Positions 5,474-8,353 of a stretch of 8,353 bases of DNA are shown here, piece by piece. The stretch is taken from NCBI GenBank assembly GCA_019308655.1, contig JAFDHS010000029.1, forward strand, positions 1-8,353. Direction: 5' to 3'. The notes below the pieces were generated by a model, which had not been told where the DNA came from, did no database searches, and saw nothing but the letters and a program-made list of their open reading frames with translations. A program made the translations under genes and the position numbers. Within the stretch, counting starts at the first letter, position 1; every line of letters starts with the position of its first letter. This DNA comes from Deltaproteobacteria bacterium (GTDB lineage: Bacteria; Desulfobacterota; Desulfobacteria; Desulfobacterales; JAFDHS01).

Positions 5474-6076
5474 CTATTCTATAACAAAATGAGCCCGTCT
5501 GTTCTTTGCCCACGCCTCTTGATTATGGCTCGGATCCACAGGGCGTTCCTCTCCATAACTTATGGTTGACAGACGTGACGAGTCAATCCCCAGATCTGTC
5601 AGAAAGACCTTTGCTGCTAAAGCACGTCTTTCACCAAGGGCAATGTTATATTCGGTGGTGCCCCGTTCATCACAGTGCCCCTCGATAACAACCGTATTAC
5701 CGGGATTGTCTCTTAACCATTCCGCCTTTTTTTTCAGGATATCCTGGGCCATCGAGGTCAAAAGGGATTTATCAAAAGCAAAATGGATATCTTCATTCAT
5801 AAACATTTCCCTGGCCGCAGCTTTTTCGTATGCCATGGCCTCTTCCTCTCTCAGTTGTGTTTCTCTCAGCTGTGCTTCTTCAATAACCCTTTGTCTTTCC
5901 AGCTCTTCAGCCTGGGCTTTTTCTAAAGCAGCCAGCCTTGCCGCCTCCGCTTCTGCTTGCTGTTGCTCAAGCATGACCGTATCGGTTTTAATCTCCTTTT
6001 GGGCGCATGAAACAGTAAACAGGAATCCAGGGACTACCAATAACAGCAATAGACGTACCCACAATTTTTTTCCCAT
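5474..6076 (-). CDS. pal: Peptidoglycan-associated lipoprotein Pal
   Basis: Outer-membrane lipoprotein that binds peptidoglycan and TolB and helps the outer membrane follow the division septum. The product is 200 aa. The signal peptide runs from MGKKLWVRLL through a long hydrophobic stretch to TVSC, with lipidated Cys24 (Thr at -3 is a slightly unusual lipobox). An Ala/Glu/Arg-rich, probably coiled-coil linker covers about 36-92, longer than in E. coli Pal. The OmpA-like domain (about 95-200) contains DIHFAFDKS, VVIEGHCDERGTTEYN (129-144) and LGERRA (147-152), including Asp136 and Arg151, expected to grip diaminopimelate, and ISYGEERP. The start at 6076 is fixed by an AGGAGG four bases upstream; the in-frame start eight codons earlier would include that site. 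It lies 30 nt after tolB. Confidence 0.95.
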   Translation of the reverse strand: MGKKLWVRLLLLLVVPGFLFTVSCAQKEIKTDTVMLEQQQAEAEAARLAALEKAQAEELERQRVIEEAQLRETQLREEEAMAYEKAAAREMFMNEDIHFAFDKSLLTSMAQDILKKKAEWLRDNPGNTVVIEGHCDERGTTEYNIALGERRALAAKVFLTDLGIDSSRLSTISYGEERPVDPSHNQEAWAKNRRAHFVIE

Positions 6077-6080
6077 TTCT

Positions 6081-6086
6081 CCTCCT
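6081..6086 (-). promoter_or_regulatory. Shine-Dalgarno fixing the pal start
   Basis: AGGAGG on the minus strand, four bases before the ATG at 6076. It is the strongest ribosome-binding site in the window and rules against the upstream in-frame start at 6100. Confidence 0.85.
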
Positions 6087-6106
6087 TTTTTTAAAAGCAC
6101 TATCAG

Positions 6107-7441
6107 TTAGTTAATAACGTTTGGAGACCATTTCGGATTTGTCTGATTGCCCGGCAGGACAAGCAAACGCCGCTGATCAGTTCCGTAAACGGTCATGACA
6201 TATATTTTATAAAGTCCGTCACGGGTTGAGGTGAAAGCGATAAGGCTTCCGTCCGGAGACCATGAAGGGGACTCATTGTAACCTGTATGCCGTGTCAACG
6301 GAATTGATTCTCTACCGTCAAAACCGACCACACAAATATTAATCTCTCCGTTTTCTATAGCGGAATATACAATCTTGTCGCCCCTGGGAGACCAGCTTGG
6401 CTCCGTATTGTATTTCCCGTGAAACGTCAATCTGTCAACACGTTCGGAATCAAAATCCTTGATATAGATCTGAGGAGTTCCGGATCTGTCCGAGACAAAA
6501 GCCATCTTTTTGCCATCCGGTGAAAATGAAGGAGAGCAGTCAATTCCCCACTTATCTGTTAATCTTTTAATAATTTTACCTCTCCCGGTCAACAAATAAA
6601 TTTTCTGATCACCTGAAAAAGAAAGGGTAGCAGCCAGCTCAAATTTACCCGGAACCCAAGCGGGGCTGATATTTATACCTTTTTTTGCAACCACAACACC
6701 TTGTTTTCCTTTCAAGTGCTTTATGTAAAGCCCCATCTTGCCTTTTTTATATGCAGTATAGGCAAGCCACTTGCCATCCGATGACCATGCAGGAAAAAAA
6801 CTGATCTCTTTATTATGTGTCTCCTGCCTGGAATTGTGTCCGTCAAAATCACATATATATATCTCTTTATTTCCCGAACCTGTGGAGACAAATGCTATTT
6901 TACTGTCAAAAATCCCACGGCTGCCGGTCAGGCTGTAAATCACTTCACTGCAAAAGCGGCGTATAATTTTTCGCGGACTTCCCTTATCGGAAGTTGTATA
7001 TCTTTTGCCTACCAATAGCCGCTCTTTAAAACTATCATACAGACGAAGCTCCATCTCAACTTTGTCGCCTGCGGCAAGAACACTCCCGGTTATCAGAAGT
7101 TCTGTGCCGATACCTCTCCAGTTATTGAAATTAATCTTTGAGGCAACGATGCCGGTCTTCTGCAAATCTTCCAGAAAGGTATCGCTTTCAAGCATTTTAA
7201 AATAACCCGTAAAATCCAATGTTTCAGCAAGGAGTTCAGATGCTGATTGAGACAATTTTACTTCCTTTTTGTTACCGGACATGGTCTTAAACAAAGGGAT
7301 TGCCATAGGAATTTTTCTAAGAGAAGGTGTTGTTATATCTATGTAATCATATCCAGCCCAACAAGAAAACGGTACAATAAGAGAAAAGATTATTGCAACC
7401 GGGCAAACTTTTTTAAAAAATATAAATATTGAACCCTTCAT
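6107..7441 (-). CDS. tolB: Tol-Pal periplasmic protein TolB
   Basis: Periplasmic beta-propeller protein that binds Pal and is displaced by TolA during envelope constriction. The product is 444 aa from the ATG at 7441 (E. coli about 430). Residues 1-29 form a signal peptide (FFKK, a hydrophobic core, then CWA before GYDYIDI). The N-terminal domain covers about 30-175, with the typical LRKIPMAIPLFK and DFTGYFKMLE. A six-bladed propeller follows (about 176-444), visible as repeats such as FPAWSSDGKWLAYT, SPSFSPDGKKMAFVS, EPSWSPRGDKIVYS and SPSWSPDGSLIAFTS. The start is uncertain: another in-frame ATG at 7531 overlaps the tolA stop as ATGA, adding 30 residues that would bury the signal peptide. 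I prefer 7441, although its GAGG lies a rather distant 11 bases upstream. Confidence 0.93.
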   Translation of the reverse strand: MKGSIFIFFKKVCPVAIIFSLIVPFSCWAGYDYIDITTPSLRKIPMAIPLFKTMSGNKKEVKLSQSASELLAETLDFTGYFKMLESDTFLEDLQKTGIVASKINFNNWRGIGTELLITGSVLAAGDKVEMELRLYDSFKERLLVGKRYTTSDKGSPRKIIRRFCSEVIYSLTGSRGIFDSKIAFVSTGSGNKEIYICDFDGHNSRQETHNKEISFFPAWSSDGKWLAYTAYKKGKMGLYIKHLKGKQGVVVAKKGINISPAWVPGKFELAATLSFSGDQKIYLLTGRGKIIKRLTDKWGIDCSPSFSPDGKKMAFVSDRSGTPQIYIKDFDSERVDRLTFHGKYNTEPSWSPRGDKIVYSAIENGEINICVVGFDGRESIPLTRHTGYNESPSWSPDGSLIAFTSTRDGLYKIYVMTVYGTDQRRLLVLPGNQTNPKWSPNVIN

Positions 7442-7527
7442 AATCTGTTTAACCTCGACACAAAATAAACGCAAGTCACCTGGTAAATTCAGAATTTTTA
7501 AACAAACCGGATTAGATCTTTTATTAA

Positions 7528-8353
7528 TCATTTCAGGCCTGAAGGTGTAAAACTCAAGCCGATATTATAAAATGGCATCGAAAATTCTTCAGGGAGCGGA
7601 GGAAGAGGGTTTGACTTTTTAACAGCCTTATAAGCCGACTCATCAAAATACCTGTTGCCTGATCTTGTATCAAACCAGATATCCCTTATCTCGCCATTGG
7701 GCATAATTTTAATCCCGAGGGCAGCCCTTAAATCATCCGTACGCCCCCCTGCCAACTGATCTGAAAACGCCCAGTTCTGTTGGATATGATACATAATCTC
7801 CTTTTGATATATATCCTCAATCCGAGAGCGAATATGCCTGCCGGCCGCACCAAATCCGGGCCGACCGTCCCCGGCCTGTTTAGCTGACGCTCCCCTTGTT
7901 TTTTCCCTTTCCTTGACCTGGCGCTTAAGCCGTTCAATCGCCGCAACAATCGGTTCCCGTCTTGATCCTTCGACAGTCTTTTCTATAGGGGCCACAGCAC
8001 TTTTAACAACTTTTGGAGTTACGGTACTTTTAGCAACTTTTGGGGTTACGGCAGTTTTAACAACTTTTGAAGGATTAAAAGTCTTTTTTTTGAGCGATTT
8101 TTTCACCTGCTTGTTTTTTGATGGTACGGAAACTTTTTTCAGAGGCTTTCGAGCAATCTCGGCTACAGGTTCAGTAGATTTTAGTGGAGTTTTGATGGAA
8201 TCTGCTTTTTTTTGTTGTTGTTGTTTTACCTTTATCTTGGGCTTTAACGTGTTATCTTTTTTCGGCATGATGGCCGAACCTTCTGAAGAAGATTCAAGAG
8301 TAGTCAATGCAATCAGGTCAACATTAATAACAGGCGAAACGGTTTTTCTATTG
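7528..8353 (-). CDS. tolA: TolA-like protein, 5' end beyond the window
   Basis: Inner-membrane-anchored energy transducer linking TolQR to TolB and Pal. Only the C-terminal 275 codons (including the stop) are visible; the frame stays open to the right edge, where the encoded segment SPVINVDLIAL would directly follow the missing membrane helix. The middle is a Lys/Ser/Thr/Pro-rich spacer with 9-residue repeats, followed by a charged, probably helical stretch (PIVAAIERLKRQVKEREK). The TolA/TonB C-terminal domain occupies about the last 97 codons: RIEDIYQKEIMYHIQQNWAF, LGIKIMPNGEIRDIWFDTRSGN, FDESAYKAVKKSNPLPPLPEEF and IGLSFTP. Its position directly before tolB and pal favours TolA over TonB. 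An internal ATG at 8268 is not the real start. The stop TGA overlaps a possible tolB ATG. Confidence 0.88.
   Translation of the reverse strand, partial: NRKTVSPVINVDLIALTTLESSSEGSAIMPKKDNTLKPKIKVKQQQQKKADSIKTPLKSTEPVAEIARKPLKKVSVPSKNKQVKKSLKKKTFNPSKVVKTAVTPKVAKSTVTPKVVKSAVAPIEKTVEGSRREPIVAAIERLKRQVKEREKTRGASAKQAGDGRPGFGAAGRHIRSRIEDIYQKEIMYHIQQNWAFSDQLAGGRTDDLRAALGIKIMPNGEIRDIWFDTRSGNRYFDESAYKAVKKSNPLPPLPEEFSMPFYNIGLSFTPSGLK
7999..8070. repeat. 27-bp tandem repeat in the tolA spacer
   Basis: About 2.7 units of 27 bases start at 7999, 8026 and 8053, differing at only a few positions. They encode the 9-residue period seen in VVKTAVTPK, VAKSTVTPK and VVKSAVAPI. The repeats lie in the extended spacer between the membrane anchor and the C-terminal domain, where length change would be tolerated. 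Confidence 0.8.

Noticed and set aside
5562..6110. 182-codon open frame on the plus strand
   Set aside because: It is antisense to pal. Its Ser/Ala-rich product simply mirrors the Ala/Glu/Arg codons of the Pal coiled-coil linker.
8266..8268. In-frame ATG as the start of tolA
   Set aside because: The frame is open to the window edge and the upstream residues look like the segment following the TolA membrane helix, so the true start lies outside.

Overview
The window reads as chromosomal DNA of a Gram-negative, moderately AT-rich bacterium. A tol-pal cell-envelope cluster shows an outer membrane. The lipobox-bearing CpoB-like protein, the coiled-coil linker in Pal and the general gene complement suggest Desulfobacterota (Desulfobacterales-like); this placement is an inference from gene style, not a search result. 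All identified genes are on the minus strand except cyaB.

Reading from the right edge in the direction of transcription: a 5'-truncated tolA (8353-7528), tolB and pal form a tight cluster. It is followed by an intrinsic terminator whose loop has been split by a 161-bp MITE-like element (5268-5428), then cpoB. These genes build the Tol-Pal machine: TolA (inner membrane) reaches TolB and Pal (periplasm and outer membrane) to draw the envelope in during division, and CpoB links the machine to peptidoglycan synthesis. tolQ and tolR are expected just beyond the right edge.

cyaB (3648-4274, +) encodes a CYTH-domain class IV adenylate cyclase or triphosphate-binding enzyme. It is convergent with cpoB and divergent from rplM. 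Its promoter is near-consensus (TTGACA-N17-TATAAA) and is bracketed by a perfect 12-bp inverted repeat, a candidate operator.

rplM-rpsI (ribosomal proteins L13 and S9) have their own promoter (TTGACA-N17-TACAAA) and a strong terminator. Beyond that terminator lie yejB and yejE, two permease subunits of a Yej-type peptide ABC importer. No binding-protein or ATPase gene is adjacent inside the window. The yejE stop codon lies in a perfect 28-bp palindrome that looks like a dispersed repeat, and the leftmost ~116 bases are non-coding.

I see no unknown multi-gene system. The most distinctive structure is the small mobile element sitting exactly in the loop of the pal terminator, with a 3-bp target duplication and a reconstructable pre-insertion hairpin.
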